From Robiginitalea sp. (lineage in GTDB: Bacteria > Bacteroidota > Bacteroidia > Flavobacteriales > Flavobacteriaceae): 64,000 nt of DNA. This document shows, piece after piece, positions 43,715-53,451 of this stretch. Each line of letters starts with the position of its first letter. Position 1 is the first letter of the stretch. Made by a program: the position numbers and the translations under genes. The stretch covers positions 248,001 through 312,000 of the forward strand of contig JAHECA010000001.1 of the NCBI GenBank assembly GCA_024642005.1, given 5' to 3'. The notes beneath the pieces are model-generated. The model had not been told where the DNA came from. It saw only the letters and a list, made by a program, of their open reading frames with translations, and did not search any database.

Positions 43715-44454
43715 CAGAATCCAATGCTATTTCCGCCATCGACCGGCAAAACCACCCCCGTGATGTACCGGGCCTGATCAGACGCCAAAAAAACCACGGC
43801 ATCGGCTATGTCTTCGGGCAGGCCCATTTCCCCCATGGGGGTGCGGGCGAATACCCGGCTTTTCCGGGCCGGGTCGCTGTCGAGCGCCCTGGCGGTCATG
43901 GGGGTTTTAATAAACCCGGGGGCCACGCAGTTCACGCGAATCTTCATCGGGGCCAGTTCAACCGCCATGGCGCGGGTCATCCCTTCTATGGCCGTCTTGC
44001 TTGCCGAATAGGCGATCACATAGGGCAGGCCGTACTGGGCAGCCATGGAACTGATGTTCACGATGCTGGCCCCTGCATGCCCCTGCATGACCCGGGCCAC
44101 CTCCCGGCTGATGCTGAAAACGCTTTGCAGGTTGGTGTGGATAATGCTATGGAAATCGGCGTCGGTCACTTCCAGGAAGCCCTTTTTCATGTTGATGCCG
44201 GCATTGTTTACCAGCACGTCGATTCGGCCTGCTTCCCCTGCAATGGCTTCGATGGCCCCGGGAATCTGGTCGAGTTGGGTGAGGTCGAGCACCACCGGGC
44301 GGGCGTTGGGACCCATTTCGGCACAACTTTTTTGAGTCTTCTCGGCATTGCGGCCCACCACGTAGCAGCGGTAGCCTACTTCGCAAAGTTTACGGGCCGT
44401 GGCATAGCCCAATCCGGAAGTCCCCCCGGTAACAATGGCAGTTTTTTGGTTCAT
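43714..44454 (-). CDS. SDR oxidoreductase, probable fructuronate/mannonate reductase
   Basis: A 246-residue classical short-chain dehydrogenase. Coenzyme motif TGGTSGLGYA, NNAGIN, catalytic serine in NISSMAAQYG and YxxxK in AYSASKTAIEG are present; the end LPVDGGNSIGF is typical. The nearest named relatives are 3-oxoacyl-ACP reductase/gluconate dehydrogenase types, but translational coupling to uxuA implies that it reduces fructuronate to mannonate, replacing a UxuB of the long-chain family. That role is inferred from context only. Confidence 0.88.
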   Translation of the reverse strand: MNQKTAIVTGGTSGLGYATARKLCEVGYRCYVVGRNAEKTQKSCAEMGPNARPVVLDLTQLDQIPGAIEAIAGEAGRIDVLVNNAGINMKKGFLEVTDADFHSIIHTNLQSVFSISREVARVMQGHAGASIVNISSMAAQYGLPYVIAYSASKTAIEGMTRAMAVELAPMKIRVNCVAPGFIKTPMTARALDSDPARKSRVFARTPMGEMGLPEDIADAVVFLASDQARYITGVVLPVDGGNSIGF

Positions 44455-44469
44455 GTTGTTCTTTTTAAT

Positions 44470-46686
44470 TCAATTCCAGCTCGGGCGTGTTCCAGGGGCA
44501 TAGGGGAACTTCAGGGACTGGTAGTACTCCAGGCTGTGTTGCGGCGGTTCCATGCCTTCCGGAAATGGCAATTTCGAAAAGGTCTGGAAATAGCGCATAC
44601 AGGCATCCTTCCACCAACGGGCTTCTTCCTGCTGTATGTTGAGGAGCATCTGCACCTGTTGGTACAATTCAGGCTCAATCTTTCCCTGCAGGGATTCCCA
44701 GGTTGCCGTTATCTGGCGAACAGACTCCACCCCTTCCTGGTATTTCAGCCCCAGGGCATCCCAAAGGGTTGCCCCACTCTTCATCCGGTAATCCCAGGGC
44801 AGGTGATGGAACCAGAGCAGGAATTCCTCCGGGCAGGAGTCCAGGTTGCCATATTTGTTTGCCAGGGGCAGTGCATACTGTGCGACCGCATTGCTTCCCG
44901 TCGGGGTCCTGTCAAAACCGACACCTTCCGGGCTGGCCTGATGGTAATATACCGGGTTCCATTCAGGCCGCGACAGGTTGCCCACCCAGGGTCCAGGGCC
45001 ATAATGGTGGCCCGTGTCGAAGAGGTGGTGCAGCCCAAGTGGCATCATATAATTCACCACGGCTTCCCGTGAATCGAGCAACAGTTTTTTGATGGTTTCC
45101 ACCATTTCGGGGTCGTTACCCAGGGTAGAACGAATCCACTCCTCTGCCAGGGCACCGGCTTTCAACCCGGGGTCCCAGGCCAGCCGGCCAAAGCCGTACC
45201 AATCGGCCTGCCCGAACGGGTGGCCGGTCCAGTTCAGGTCAGAGCCGATATTGGCGACCCCTGCCATCCCGCTGAGGGTATGGCCATACAGGGAGCCGTC
45301 GACCACCCTGGCCACCGTCGATCCTTCCCCCTGTTGCCAGGTATCGGTCTGCAAAACTTCTTCAAACAATTTGGGAAGGAAGACCAGGTGGGTGGCAAAA
45401 CCCAGGTACTCTTTGGTAATCTGGAATTCCATAACCAGCGGGGTTTTTTTCATAGCCCCGAAAAGCGGATGCACGGGTTCCCGCGGCTGGAAATCGATGG
45501 GGCCGTTCTTGACCTGCAGCAGCACATTGTCGCGAAACTGGCCGTCGTAAGGTAAAAATTCGCTATACGCCTGTTTAGCCCTGTCGGTCGGGTCGTGCTC
45601 GGAATAGACAAAGGCCCGCCAGATTAGCAGCCCGCCGTGGGGGGCCAGGGCATCGGCCAGCATGTTGGCACCCTCCAGGTGTGACCGGCCGTAATTTTGG
45701 GGGCCGGGCTGCCCTTCAGAATTGGCCTTTACCACAAACCCGCCGAAGTCGGGAATCAGGGCGTAAATCTCGTCGGCTTTGGACTGCCACCAGGCAATCA
45801 CCGCCGGGTCGAGGGGGTCGGCCGTAGCAAGACCCCCGATTTCGATAGGGGCCGAAAAGCGCGCGGTTAAAAAGAGTCGGATGCCATAGGGACGCATGAC
45901 CCCGGCCAGGGCCTTTACTTTTTCCAGGTAAGGGGCCGTTAAGACCAGTGCGTTGGCGTTCACATTGGTAACTACCGTGGCGTTGATGCCCAGGGAGGCG
46001 TTGGCCCGGGCGTAATCGGCATAACGCGGGTCGATATATCCGGGCAGCGTATGCCAGTTCCAGATGGAAGCCCCTGCGTAACCCCTTTCGACCGTGCGGT
46101 CCAGGTTATCCCAGTGGTTGAGCATGCGCAGGGCGGTCTTTGGGGCATCCAGCAGGTTAACACCGGCAATGGGCCGTTCGGTCTGCAACAAGCGCAGCAG
46201 GCGGTAGGCGCCATAGAGGAGCCCTTTGTCTTCCAGGGCAGTGAGCACCAGCCTGCTATTCGCACCGGCCTGCAACTGTCGAATCAGGAAGCCCTCTTCC
46301 CGGAGTTGGTCCAGGGAAAGTTGCGAGCGCACTTCGGGCGGCAGCTTGTCGGCTGTAGCTACCAGGAGCAGGTTCGAACCATTGGGGGTGGGCCTTTTTT
46401 CAGGCGATTGGCCGAGCAGGCTGCCCAAACCACGGGTCAATTCGTCCCAGATTACTTGCTGGGTGGGCCCCTGGGGGTCCATCCAGATTCCCCCGAAAGC
46501 TTCCCTGTATGCACCGAGCAGGGCCGGGTTCTGGACGCGATCGAAGCGCAGCCAGAGGTCATAGCTGGCTGCCCCCCCGGGCTGGGCCCGAAGCATTCCT
46601 GCCGCCAGGAGGGCCAGCAGGGGCAGTACCCTGCCAGGCAGGCGTTTTACGAACAGGGGGCAGGGAAACGGGGAGCGCAGCTTCAT
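44470..46686 (-). CDS. Alpha-glucuronidase (GH67), exported
   Basis: A 738-residue enzyme that removes terminal (4-O-methyl-)glucuronic acid from xylo-oligosaccharides. A signal peptide (VKRLPGRVLPLLALLAAGMLRAQ) is followed by the GH67 N-terminal domain (YDLWLRF), the TIM barrel with ASIWNWHTLPGYIDPR, VKANSEGQPGPQNYGR, YSEHDPTDRAKQAY and the C-terminal helical domain with GPGPWVGNLSRPEWNPVYYH. Sizes and motifs fit the family. It heads an operon with SDR (15-base gap), uxuA and GH43. The exported form suggests periplasmic action after CE15. Confidence 0.93.
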   Translation of the reverse strand: MKLRSPFPCPLFVKRLPGRVLPLLALLAAGMLRAQPGGAASYDLWLRFDRVQNPALLGAYREAFGGIWMDPQGPTQQVIWDELTRGLGSLLGQSPEKRPTPNGSNLLLVATADKLPPEVRSQLSLDQLREEGFLIRQLQAGANSRLVLTALEDKGLLYGAYRLLRLLQTERPIAGVNLLDAPKTALRMLNHWDNLDRTVERGYAGASIWNWHTLPGYIDPRYADYARANASLGINATVVTNVNANALVLTAPYLEKVKALAGVMRPYGIRLFLTARFSAPIEIGGLATADPLDPAVIAWWQSKADEIYALIPDFGGFVVKANSEGQPGPQNYGRSHLEGANMLADALAPHGGLLIWRAFVYSEHDPTDRAKQAYSEFLPYDGQFRDNVLLQVKNGPIDFQPREPVHPLFGAMKKTPLVMEFQITKEYLGFATHLVFLPKLFEEVLQTDTWQQGEGSTVARVVDGSLYGHTLSGMAGVANIGSDLNWTGHPFGQADWYGFGRLAWDPGLKAGALAEEWIRSTLGNDPEMVETIKKLLLDSREAVVNYMMPLGLHHLFDTGHHYGPGPWVGNLSRPEWNPVYYHQASPEGVGFDRTPTGSNAVAQYALPLANKYGNLDSCPEEFLLWFHHLPWDYRMKSGATLWDALGLKYQEGVESVRQITATWESLQGKIEPELYQQVQMLLNIQQEEARWWKDACMRYFQTFSKLPFPEGMEPPQHSLEYYQSLKFPYAPGTRPSWN

Positions 46687-46764
46687 CAGTGAAAAGTAAG
46701 GAAATTATCCAAGTCGGGAAAGCGCTCTATTGTTGGGTGTGTCACGCAGTCGCAGGGGTTTGAA

Positions 46765-46782
46765 AAATTCCATTGGGAATTT
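46765..46782. promoter_or_regulatory. Candidate operator between the GH67 and xylB operons
   Basis: A perfect seven-base inverted repeat AAATTCC-ATTG-GGAATTT near the middle of the 172-base divergent intergenic region. This is where a repressor or activator of both xylan operons would be expected. No regulator gene is adjacent, and no clear -33/-7 pair was identified. Confidence 0.35.
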
Positions 46783-46858
46783 GCGGAATTCGGAATATAG
46801 TCAGACTTTAAAGGGCTGAAACCGGGCATCGACCCGATTGATACCCAAATAAAAACGC

Positions 46859-48361
46859 ATGGCGCACAGGTACTGGATAGGTTACGATATCGGCAGTTCG
46901 TCGGTTAAAGCAGCCCTGGTCGATTCCGAAGAGGGAACCGAGTTGGGGCGGGTCCAGTTTCCCAAAAAGGAAATGCCCATTTCGGCCCCCCAACCGGGCT
47001 GGGGCGAACAAGATCCGGCCCTCTGGTGGCACAACGCCGTGCTGGCGACCCGCGAGCTGCTGCTAACCACCGGGGCCTCCCCCGAAAACATACAGGGAAT
47101 CGGCATTTCCTATCAGATGCACGGCCTGGTAGCCGTAGACAAAGACCTGAACCCGGTTCGCCCCTCGATTATCTGGTGCGACAGCCGGGCCGTCGGGAGC
47201 GGGGAAGTGCTGCTTGGAAAAGTAGGTGAAACAGCATGCCGGAAGAGCCTGCTCAATGCTCCCGGAAATTTTACCCTCTCCAAACTGGCCTGGGTAAAAC
47301 AGTACGAGCCCCAGGTTTTTGAGAAGATCCACAAAATCATGTTGCCGGGCGACTACATCGCCATGCGCCTGTCGGGCCGCTGCACCACAACCGCCTCAGG
47401 CCTTTCGGAAGGCATCCTCTGGGATTTCGGCCGGCACGAGCCGGCCTGGTGGTTGCTGGAAGCAGCCGGGATCGATCGCGGCCTGGTGCCCGACCTGGTG
47501 CCCACCTTCGGGGAACAGGTGCTTTTGCACGGAGACGGGGCCCGGGAGATAGGGCTTCCCGAAGGGATTCCGGTTTTGTACCGGGCCGGCGATCAGCCTA
47601 ACAATGCCCTCTCCCTGAATGTAATGCAGCCAGGCGAGGTCGCTGCCACCGGGGGTACTTCGGGAGTGGTCTACGCCGTAACCGACCGTACCCAAACCGG
47701 CGAAATGAGCCGTATCAACAATTTTGCCCACGTGAACCACCGGCGCGATGCCCCGCGTATCGGCAAACTGTTGTGCATTAACGGGACGGGCATTCAGTAC
47801 AGCTGGATGCAACAGCAGGTATCCCCAGGGCTCGATTACCCAGAGATGAACCGACAGGGGGCGGCCATCCCTGTTGGCTGTGACGGCCTTCGCATTTATC
47901 CCTTCGGAAACGGGGCTGAACGCATGCTCGACAACGCCCGTTTGGGTGCGCGCATCAGCGGGCTCGATTTTAACCTGCACAGCCGCCCGCATCTGTACCG
48001 GGCGGCCCTGGAAGGCATCGCTTTCTCCTTTGTATACGGCATGGAAATCCTGAAACAAGACGGGGTACCCCTCCAAAAAATACGAGCGGGCAACGACAAC
48101 CTGTTCCGGGCCCAGGTCTTCTCAGAAACCATCGCCACGCTCACCGGCTCGTCCATTGAGATGGTGGCCACAACCGGGGCGGCCGGGGCGGCAAGGGCGG
48201 CAGCCGTGGCAGCAGGCGCCTTCCCCTCCATGACAGAGGCCACCGCCACCGATGCCGTGCAACTCAGCTACGAACCCCTGCCGGAGGCGGGCCCCTACCG
48301 GGAAGCCTACGCAGGTTGGAAGAACGAATTGACAGAACAATTAAAACACCCTATACCATGA
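46859..48361 (+). CDS. xylB: Xylulokinase
   Basis: A 500-residue FGGY-family sugar kinase phosphorylating D-xylulose. The N-terminal [18 protein letters not shown] phosphate loop, [10 protein letters not shown] substrate region, [15 protein letters not shown]-like [11 protein letters not shown] and [10 protein letters not shown] are clear. It is coupled to xylA by an ATGA overlap. The order xylB-xylA and the divergent GH67 operon make a compact xylose and glucuronate use locus. Confidence 0.94.
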   Translation: MAHRYWIGYDIGSSSVKAALVDSEEGTELGRVQFPKKEMPISAPQPGWGEQDPALWWHNAVLATRELLLTTGASPENIQGIGISYQMHGLVAVDKDLNPVRPSIIWCDSRAVGSGEVLLGKVGETACRKSLLNAPGNFTLSKLAWVKQYEPQVFEKIHKIMLPGDYIAMRLSGRCTTTASGLSEGILWDFGRHEPAWWLLEAAGIDRGLVPDLVPTFGEQVLLHGDGAREIGLPEGIPVLYRAGDQPNNALSLNVMQPGEVAATGGTSGVVYAVTDRTQTGEMSRINNFAHVNHRRDAPRIGKLLCINGTGIQYSWMQQQVSPGLDYPEMNRQGAAIPVGCDGLRIYPFGNGAERMLDNARLGARISGLDFNLHSRPHLYRAALEGIAFSFVYGMEILKQDGVPLQKIRAGNDNLFRAQVFSETIATLTGSSIEMVATTGAAGAARAAAVAAGAFPSMTEATATDAVQLSYEPLPEAGPYREAYAGWKNELTEQLKHPIP

Positions 48362-49683
48362 TCACTACCGGAGACAAAACCTATTTCAAGAACATCGGCA
48401 AAATCCCATTCGAAGGCAAGGGCTCCGACAATCCGCTGGCCTTCAAGTACTACGACGAAAACCGTATGGTGGGCGGGAAGAGCATGAAAGACCACTTCCG
48501 GTTTGCTATTTGTTACTGGCACACCTTTACCGGGGTGGGCGCCGACCCCTTCGGAGCTCCCACCCAGCGCTTCCCCTGGCTGCAAAACCAGGACCCCATC
48601 CAGCAGGCGAAAGACAAGATGGATGCCGCTTTCGAATTCATCACCAAAATTGGGGCGCCCTATTATTGCTTCCATGATTTCGACCTCATTGCCGAAGGCG
48701 CCACCCTGGCCGAATCGGAAAAACGCCTCGACCTGATCACCGATTACGCCCAACAGAAAATGAAGGCCTCCGGGGTGAAGCTCCTCTGGGGCACCGCCAA
48801 CTGCTTCAGCCACCCGCGCTATATGAACGGGGCCGCCACCAACCCCGATTTCAGGGTGGTTGCCGCCGCGGGTGCCCAGGTCAAGAATGCCCTGGACGCC
48901 ACCATTAAACTGGGTGGGGAAAATTACGTGTTCTGGGGAGGGCGCGAAGGCTATATGTCCCTGCTCAACACCGATATGAAGCGGGAACAGGACCACATGG
49001 CCCGCTTCCTGCACATGGCCCGCGACTACGCGCGCAAACAGGGGTTCAAGGGCACCTTCTTTATCGAGCCCAAGCCCATGGAACCCTCCAAGCACCAGTA
49101 CGATTTCGACGCGGCCACCGTGCTGGGCTTCCTGAGCAAGTACGACCTGCTCGGCGACTTTAAACTGAATGTGGAGGTGAACCACGCCACCCTGGCGCAA
49201 CACACCTTCGAACACGAATTGCAGGTGGCGGCCGACAACGGGTTACTGGGCAGCATAGATGCCAACCGGGGCGATTACCAGAATGGCTGGGACACCGACC
49301 AGTTCCCGGTAGACGTGTACGAACTCACCCAGGCCATGCTGGTGATTCTCCAGGCCGGGGGTTTCCAGGGCGGGGGCGTGAACTTCGACGCCAAGATTCG
49401 GCGGAATTCCACCGACCTGGCCGATATCTTCTATGCCCATGTAGGGGGCATGGATGTCTTTGCACGGGCGCTGCTCGCTGCCCAGGATGTGCTCGATCAT
49501 TCCGATTTCCTGAAACTGCGCAAACAGCGTTACGCCTCATTCGACAGTGGGAAAGGAAAGGATTTCGAGGCCGGCAAGCTGTCTTTGACAGACCTGCGGG
49601 CAATCGCAGCGGGTCATGCCGACATCGAACCCATCAGCGGTCGCCAGGAACTCTACGAGAACATCCTGAACCAGTACATCTGA
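48358..49683 (+). CDS. xylA: Xylose isomerase
   Basis: A 441-residue class II xylose isomerase converting D-xylose to D-xylulose. The frame is open from 48316, but the start is the ATG at 48358 overlapping the xylB stop (ATGA). Visible residues include the catalytic histidine in [10 protein letters not shown], metal-site [32 protein letters not shown] and [18 protein letters not shown]. It should supply xylulose to xylB. Confidence 0.96.
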   Translation: MITTGDKTYFKNIGKIPFEGKGSDNPLAFKYYDENRMVGGKSMKDHFRFAICYWHTFTGVGADPFGAPTQRFPWLQNQDPIQQAKDKMDAAFEFITKIGAPYYCFHDFDLIAEGATLAESEKRLDLITDYAQQKMKASGVKLLWGTANCFSHPRYMNGAATNPDFRVVAAAGAQVKNALDATIKLGGENYVFWGGREGYMSLLNTDMKREQDHMARFLHMARDYARKQGFKGTFFIEPKPMEPSKHQYDFDAATVLGFLSKYDLLGDFKLNVEVNHATLAQHTFEHELQVAADNGLLGSIDANRGDYQNGWDTDQFPVDVYELTQAMLVILQAGGFQGGGVNFDAKIRRNSTDLADIFYAHVGGMDVFARALLAAQDVLDHSDFLKLRKQRYASFDSGKGKDFEAGKLSLTDLRAIAAGHADIEPISGRQELYENILNQYI

Positions 49684-49909
49684 TGGCCACCCCGGGCCTG
49701 CCCGGAAAAGGTATTGAACAACAGGGCCATCCCGGCTGGCCGGGTCTGGCCCTGCGATCAACAAGTATTCCGACACAACGGGCCAAACGGCCCGTTTGTC
49801 TTTTACTGAAGTTCCGCAATTATTTCTAAGGAAGCCGCCTCGCGGGTCCATTTTTACGGGTTCCGGAAACGACCGCGGCTCCTTTTGTGAAAGGGGCAAT
49901 TTTTGGGGT

Positions 49910-52900
49910 TCAAAATTCGGCGGATGCAAATTCGGGCGCATCGGGCTCTTCAGGCGACCGGTCCTGTGCCGCGGTGGGCAGCTCCTGAGCAGGAAGCAGC
50001 AGGGCCTCCCCGCGGGAAGCGTCTTTGGCCAGGGTCAGCCGCCGGCTGGTCTTCATCTCGGCATAGCGGGGGTCGGGAATGTAATCCTGTTTTTCCATTT
50101 TGAGGACTTCGATGCTCAGGAAACCGAATTCGCTGACCACCTTGCCGTAGGAGCGGTATATGCCCCGCCCCCTGAAACGGTACCGGGCCGCCACGGGCGG
50201 GAAAAGCACCGTGTCGAAGACCTCCCCGTACAGGTCTATGAAGGTGGCAAAATACATGCGATCGCCCTTGTGGGTCTGGGTATTTTTAACCGTTACCAGG
50301 TAGCCGTAAATATCGATGAACCGCCCCAGATAACCAGGCAGGTCGCGGCAGCCGTTGCGGTTGGCCGGCAGCTCTGCCAGCAGCTCAAAAGGGCTGCAGA
50401 GGCAGAACCCCAGCAGTTCGAGCTGGGTAAAGGCCATCTCCAGCAGGGTGCCGTGCAATTGCGGGATGCGGAAATTCGTGCGCTGGGGCGGAAACAGGCG
50501 GGGGTGCTCGCTTACCTTGCCCCGGGAAAGCAGCATATGGGCCTGCCAGAGCAGCCGGTGCTTTTCGGCTCCCGTGCTTCGGAAGGCGTCGATGCGGATC
50601 AGGATGCTGAGCTGCTCGATAGCGATGGGCACCCGGTCCAGGAAATCTTCCAGCCCGGTGAAAGGCCCGCCGAGCTGCCGCTGCCGCACGATCCGGTCCA
50701 TGACCCGGGCCTCGAGCTCCTTCAGGTAGATAAACCCCAGGTAGAGGTCTTTCCCCTCGATGCGGTTGGCCACGCCGGAACGGTTTATGCAGGGCGGGTG
50801 CACGGCGGCCCCCAGCATGCGCGCCTCGTGCACATAGCTCTCGGGGCGGTAAAAGCCCCCCCCGTTGTTGAGCACGGCCACCAGGTATTCCAGTGGAAAG
50901 TAGGCCCGCAAAAACAGGCTCTGGTAACTCTCTACGGCGTAGGAGGCCGAATGCCCCTTGGCAAAGGCGTAGCCCGCAAAACTGGCCACCTGGTGCCAGA
51001 TTTCCGAAACCAGGGCTTCCGGGTAGCCCTTTTCCCGGCAGTTGTTCATAAAAACGGCCCTGATGCGCTCGAACTCGTCCTTCGATCGGAACTTCCCGCT
51101 CATGCCCCGTCGCAGCACGTCGGCCTCGCCCAGGCTGAGGCCCGCAAAGTAGTGGGCCACCTTGATCACGTCTTCCTGGTAGACCATGACCCCGTAGGTC
51201 TCGGGCATAATGTCGAGCAGTACCGGATGGGCCTGTTTGACCCGTTCCGGATCGCGGTGGCGCAAAATGTATTCCCGCATCATCCCGCTTTTGGAAACCC
51301 CCGGCCGGATGATGGAACTGGCGGCCACCAGGCCCAGGTAATTGTCGACCTCCAGCTTTTTGAGCAGCATGCGCATGGCGGGCGACTCCACATAAAAGCA
51401 GCCCATGCACTGGGCGGTTTTGATCAGGTTGTTCACCTGAGGGTCGGCCTTGATGCGGCGCAGGTCGTGGATGTCTACCCCGGCGAAGGCCCCGGGCTGG
51501 TTCAGACTGGCGATCTCAAGGGCTTCCTTGATCTTGGCCAGCCCGCGCTGGGCCAGGATGTCGAACTTGTACAGGCCCACGTCTTCGGCAATGACCATGT
51601 CGAACTGGGTGGTGGCAAACCCCTTGGGGGGCAGGTGGGTGGCCGCGAACCAGTGCAGCGGCTTTTCGGAGATGAGGATGCCCCCCGAGTGGACGCTCAG
51701 GTAATTGGGCATCCCCTTGATGAGCTGTCCGTAGCGCAACACCAGCCGGGCCACCTCATCGAGGCGGGAAGACTCGTACTGCCCCTGGCAAAGGGCGTCT
51801 ATTTCGGCTTTGGGCAGGCCAAAGACCTTGCCCAGTTCGCGGATGATGCCCCGCTCCCGGAAGGTCACGTAGGTGCCCAGCAGGGCCACGTGTTCGAAGC
51901 GCCCGAAGATGTAGCGGGTAATTTCGTCCCGGTCTCTCCAGGAGAAGTCGATGTCGAAATCGGGCGGGTTGGCCCGGAACAGGTTGATGAAGCGCTCGAA
52001 GTACAGGTCGAGCTCAATGGGGTCAACATCGGTAATGCGCAGCAGGTAGGCCACGATGCTGTTTGCCCCGCTCCCCCGCCCCACGTAGAAGAAGCCCCTG
52101 CGCCGGGCCTCGCTCACAATATCCCAGTTGATGAGGAAATAGGAAACAAAACCCTTCTTGCGGATCAGGTCGAGCTCCTTCTCCAGGCGGCGGTAGATCT
52201 CCGGGCCGGGATCGCTGTAGCGGTAGGGCATCCCTTCCCGGCACAGGTGCTCCAGCAGGGCCTCGTCTTCTTCCCGGCTGCCGGTATAGACCTGCAGGTT
52301 CTGGGGGGTGCGCGCCTCAGAGAAATCGAACCGGATGTCGCAGCCCTCCATCAGGGACCGGGTATTTTCCAAAATGAAGGTGTACTCCGAAAAGGCCGCC
52401 GCCAGGTTGGCTACCGGGTACATGCAGTCTTCCGGGCTCCCCTGCTCCGATTCGGGAAGCTTGCTGAGCAGGGTGTTGTTATCGATGGCCCGCAGCAGGC
52501 GGTGGGCGTTGTAGTCGCGCTTGTCGCGGAAGCTCACCGGCTGCTGCACCACCAGCCGGTCGCGGTATTCGATCAGGCGGGAGAAGGGCAACCGGCGCAG
52601 GTCGCGCACCGACACCCCGATGTACTCATGCGGGGCAAAATATTCCATTTCGGCCAGCAGTACCGCCTCGAAGGGGTAGATCGCAACGGCATCCGAGAAG
52701 GCCGGGGCCCGCTGTGGCAGGGGCCGTTTCTCGTGCAGGTGGACCGAGAGGAAGCGGTTCAGCTCCAGGTAGCCCGCATTGTTGCGGGCCAGGCCCACAA
52801 AGCAGGGGGCAATGCCGTTGCGGAAATCGATCCCCAGCAAGGGCCGCACCCCAAATTCGGGAGCCCGGCGTACAAAATTGAGCCCGGCCGAGGTATTGTT

Positions 52901-53014
52901 GATATCGGTCAGGGCCAGGCAGCTCACCCCGCTCTTTTGGGCCAGTTCGAGCAGTTCCAGCTCGGAGAGGGTCCCGTAGCGAAGGCTGTAGTATGTATGA
53001 CAGTTTAAATACAC
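49910..53014 (-). CDS. DnaE2-like (error-prone type) DNA polymerase III alpha subunit
   Basis: A second DnaE-type polymerase of about 1034 residues, much shorter than the replicase and without an exonuclease domain. The PHP domain begins at once (YLNCHTYYSLRYGTLSE), the palm has PPDFDIDFSWRDRDEI with the catalytic aspartates, and SFAGYAFAKGHSASYA, GRGSGANSIVAYLL are typical. The GTG at 53014 is the natural family start; a TTG three codons earlier is possible and falls inside a GGAATTT repeat. It lies downstream of a DinB-type polymerase, as in mutagenesis cassettes of the ImuB-DnaE2 kind; that cooperation is inferred. The PHP residues were not checked one by one for metal-ligand loss. Confidence 0.88.
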   Translation of the reverse strand: MYLNCHTYYSLRYGTLSELELLELAQKSGVSCLALTDINNTSAGLNFVRRAPEFGVRPLLGIDFRNGIAPCFVGLARNNAGYLELNRFLSVHLHEKRPLPQRAPAFSDAVAIYPFEAVLLAEMEYFAPHEYIGVSVRDLRRLPFSRLIEYRDRLVVQQPVSFRDKRDYNAHRLLRAIDNNTLLSKLPESEQGSPEDCMYPVANLAAAFSEYTFILENTRSLMEGCDIRFDFSEARTPQNLQVYTGSREEDEALLEHLCREGMPYRYSDPGPEIYRRLEKELDLIRKKGFVSYFLINWDIVSEARRRGFFYVGRGSGANSIVAYLLRITDVDPIELDLYFERFINLFRANPPDFDIDFSWRDRDEITRYIFGRFEHVALLGTYVTFRERGIIRELGKVFGLPKAEIDALCQGQYESSRLDEVARLVLRYGQLIKGMPNYLSVHSGGILISEKPLHWFAATHLPPKGFATTQFDMVIAEDVGLYKFDILAQRGLAKIKEALEIASLNQPGAFAGVDIHDLRRIKADPQVNNLIKTAQCMGCFYVESPAMRMLLKKLEVDNYLGLVAASSIIRPGVSKSGMMREYILRHRDPERVKQAHPVLLDIMPETYGVMVYQEDVIKVAHYFAGLSLGEADVLRRGMSGKFRSKDEFERIRAVFMNNCREKGYPEALVSEIWHQVASFAGYAFAKGHSASYAVESYQSLFLRAYFPLEYLVAVLNNGGGFYRPESYVHEARMLGAAVHPPCINRSGVANRIEGKDLYLGFIYLKELEARVMDRIVRQRQLGGPFTGLEDFLDRVPIAIEQLSILIRIDAFRSTGAEKHRLLWQAHMLLSRGKVSEHPRLFPPQRTNFRIPQLHGTLLEMAFTQLELLGFCLCSPFELLAELPANRNGCRDLPGYLGRFIDIYGYLVTVKNTQTHKGDRMYFATFIDLYGEVFDTVLFPPVAARYRFRGRGIYRSYGKVVSEFGFLSIEVLKMEKQDYIPDPRYAEMKTSRRLTLAKDASRGEALLLPAQELPTAAQDRSPEEPDAPEFASAEF

Positions 53015-53028
53015 AAATTCCAAATTCC
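53015..53028 (-). repeat. Left GGAATTT repeat flanking the four-helix-bundle cassette
   Basis: Two tandem copies of AAATTCC on the plus strand (GGAATTT on the minus strand), directly before the dnaE2-like GTG start. Inverted relative to the repeat at 53429. Confidence 0.7.
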
Positions 53029-53054
53029 AGGGGTTTTTAATCCGCGTGGAATGA

Positions 53055-53421
53055 TTATTTGATTTCTGTCATTTCGGTACGCTTCACGATGACAGAAATT
53101 ATTTTTCTCAGTTCAGTGGCCTCGCCGAGCAGTACTTCAATACGTTCGGCATATTTGTTATTGGTAGCCTTTAAAAGCCTGAGCCAATACCCGGCTTCTA
53201 ACTTCTTTCCGGGCAATCTTAAGTCGCATAACCAGATCTTTGTTTCCTAGCTTCTCATTGGCTTCTATGTAGTTGGCCCCTACTGAACCGGAAGACTTAA
53301 CAAGCTGTTTTGCATCTTCGAGATTGCTGACAGTCCTGGGGAGAAGCCCAACCAGAAAGCGACAGTCTCTGGCGAATTGATAGGTTCTTTCTTCCAGGTT
53401 GTAAACTTTTTCATTTCTCAT
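53055..53421 (-). pseudogene. Frameshifted four-helix-bundle (23S rRNA intervening-sequence type) protein gene
   Basis: The first frame (53421 down to a stop at 53158) encodes 87 residues with the family pattern TYQFARDCRFLVGLLP, LVKSSGSVGANYIEAN and NKDLVMRLKIARKEVR, then runs into unrelated sequence. Shifting frame within about ten bases of 53200 restores the family C-terminus: AGYWLRLLKATNNKY, then AERIEVLLGEATELRKIIS, ending with a stop at 53055-53057. The gene is therefore broken by one small indel unless the sequence has an error. Intact proteins are about 115-125 residues. These proteins form pentameric helical bundles of unknown function and are found inside 23S intervening sequences or alone. 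It fills the whole gap between dinB and dnaE2. Confidence 0.8.
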
Positions 53422-53428
53422 AATTTTT

Positions 53429-53449
53429 GGAATTTGGAATTTGGAATTT
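53429..53449 (+). repeat. Right GGAATTT repeat flanking the four-helix-bundle cassette
   Basis: Three tandem copies of GGAATTT on the plus strand, 8 bases upstream of the four-helix-bundle start and 3 bases past the dinB stop. Inverted relative to the two-copy repeat at 53015, so the pair brackets the broken gene. Confidence 0.75.
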
Positions 53450-53451
53450 CT

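Noticed and set aside
49796-53008. A 1070-codon open frame on the plus strand
   Set aside because: It is the antisense of the dnaE2-like gene, whose minus-strand product has a complete polymerase layout. The plus frame gives a low-complexity, G/H/P/V/Q-rich protein with no recognisable domain.
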